Made by a program: the position numbers and the translations under genes. 7,136 bases of DNA. It comes from Verrucomicrobiota bacterium. GTDB lineage: Bacteria; Verrucomicrobiota; Verrucomicrobiia; Limisphaerales; JAEYXS01. The DNA lies in contig JAJNBN010000177.1 of assembly GCA_021156225.1 (NCBI GenBank), forward strand, positions 1 through 7,136. The letters run 5' to 3'. The notes beneath the pieces are model-generated. The model was not told the origin of the DNA, did no database searches, and saw nothing but the letters and a program-made list of their open reading frames with translations. This document shows positions 6,764 to 7,136 of the stretch, in pieces (positions within the stretch are counted from its first letter, which is position 1; the number at the start of each line of letters is the position of its first letter).

Positions 6764-7136
6764 TACAGCACGCTCTTCGCCTCACCCTTCGGGATCGCCT
6801 CAAGGATTTTCCCGATGATCGTATCCACCGCGATGCCTTCGGCCTCGGCGTTGAACGTCGGCACGATGCGATGGCGCAGCACCGGATAGGCGAGCGCCTG
6901 GATGTCGTCGATGGTCACATGGAAGCGGCCTTGCAACACGGCGCGCACCTTGCCACCGAGCACCAATTGCTGGCAGGCACGAGGACCGGGGCCCCACGCG
7001 ACCAGTTCCTTGATGAAAGGCAGGGCATCGGCCTCATCCGGGCGACTGCGGCGGACAAGGTCCAGCACGAAGTCCAGCGCATGATCCGGCACTGGCACCT
7101 TGCGCACGATCTTCTGGCACTCGATGACTTCTTCAC
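6763..7136 (-). CDS. moxR: MoxR-family AAA+ ATPase, C-terminal part
   Basis: The frame is open at the right edge and ends at TAA 6765-6763, giving about 124 C-terminal residues. The Walker A and B motifs are off the window. What is visible is the MoxR lid domain: VPVPDHALDFVLDLVRRSRP, then the conserved WGPGPRACQQL (equivalent to the family's G-A/P-S/G-P-R-A sensor-2 region with its arginine), GRFHVTIDDIQALAYPVL, and RHRIVPTFNAEAEG, which is the family's standard ending before a short tail. MoxR ATPases form hexameric rings and act as chaperone-like motors with vWA proteins. A GTG at 7107 is inside the domain and is not the gene start. It is the first visible gene of the operon and is followed by the small gene with a one-base overlap; the promoter would be upstream, beyond the edge. 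Confidence 0.93.
   Translation of the reverse strand, partial: EEVIECQKIVRKVPVPDHALDFVLDLVRRSRPDEADALPFIKELVAWGPGPRACQQLVLGGKVRAVLQGRFHVTIDDIQALAYPVLRHRIVPTFNAEAEGIAVDTIIGKILEAIPKGEAKSVL

Noticed and set aside
6614..6889. Plus-strand open frame of 91 codons with hydrophobic content, possible small membrane protein
   Set aside because: It lies opposite the small gene and the end of moxR, has no ribosome site or family likeness, and crosses the junction of two well supported minus-strand genes.

Overview
The window looks like a piece of a Verrucomicrobiota chromosome; a related Planctomycetes-type lineage is the second choice. This rests on protein style: an N-terminal BatA-like membrane anchor fused to vWA and glutamine-amidotransferase-like domains, in a MoxR/DUF58 operon, next to a HEAT-repeat protein. 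It is a judgement from family knowledge, not a database result. No rRNA, tRNA, CRISPR array, insertion sequence or integrase was seen.

Layout. Positions 1-740 (+) hold the 3' part of a HEAT-repeat protein gene whose start lies off the left edge. A 22-bp gap (741-762) with a small perfect hairpin separates it from a converging minus-strand operon that fills the rest of the window. In transcription order (right to left) the operon is: the 3' end of a MoxR-type AAA+ ATPase gene (7136-6763); a 51-residue antitoxin-like small protein (6763-6608) overlapping the moxR stop by one base; a 54-bp AT-rich gap; a DUF58 protein with a complete-looking MIDAS motif (6553-5654); a 717-residue BatA-like membrane vWA protein (5657-3504); and a 914-residue membrane vWA/GATase-like protein (3507-763). 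The last three genes are joined by two ATGA overlaps of 4 bp, so they are almost certainly co-translated. The operon promoter is upstream of the right edge.

How the genes fit together. MoxR ATPases are known to work with vWA-domain partners as chaperone-like or metal-dependent assembly systems, often at the cell envelope (the Bat/CoxD/RavA-ViaA theme). Here a cytosolic ATPase and a soluble DUF58 vWA protein would act with two large envelope proteins. Both large proteins share the plan: membrane anchor, vWA, beta-sandwich, GATase-like domain without a visible catalytic cysteine, C-terminal membrane helix. The client of the system cannot be read from the window.

The least expected element is the small gene at 6608-6763. 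It resembles the toxin-binding half of a type II antitoxin, has no toxin or DNA-binding domain beside it, and is clearly AT-richer (about 44% GC) than the operon around it (57-70% in lines I counted). Other points of note are a roughly 200-residue insertion splitting the vWA domain of the 914-residue protein, a probably missing MIDAS threonine in the 717-residue protein, and the lower GC (about 43-52%) of the HEAT gene.
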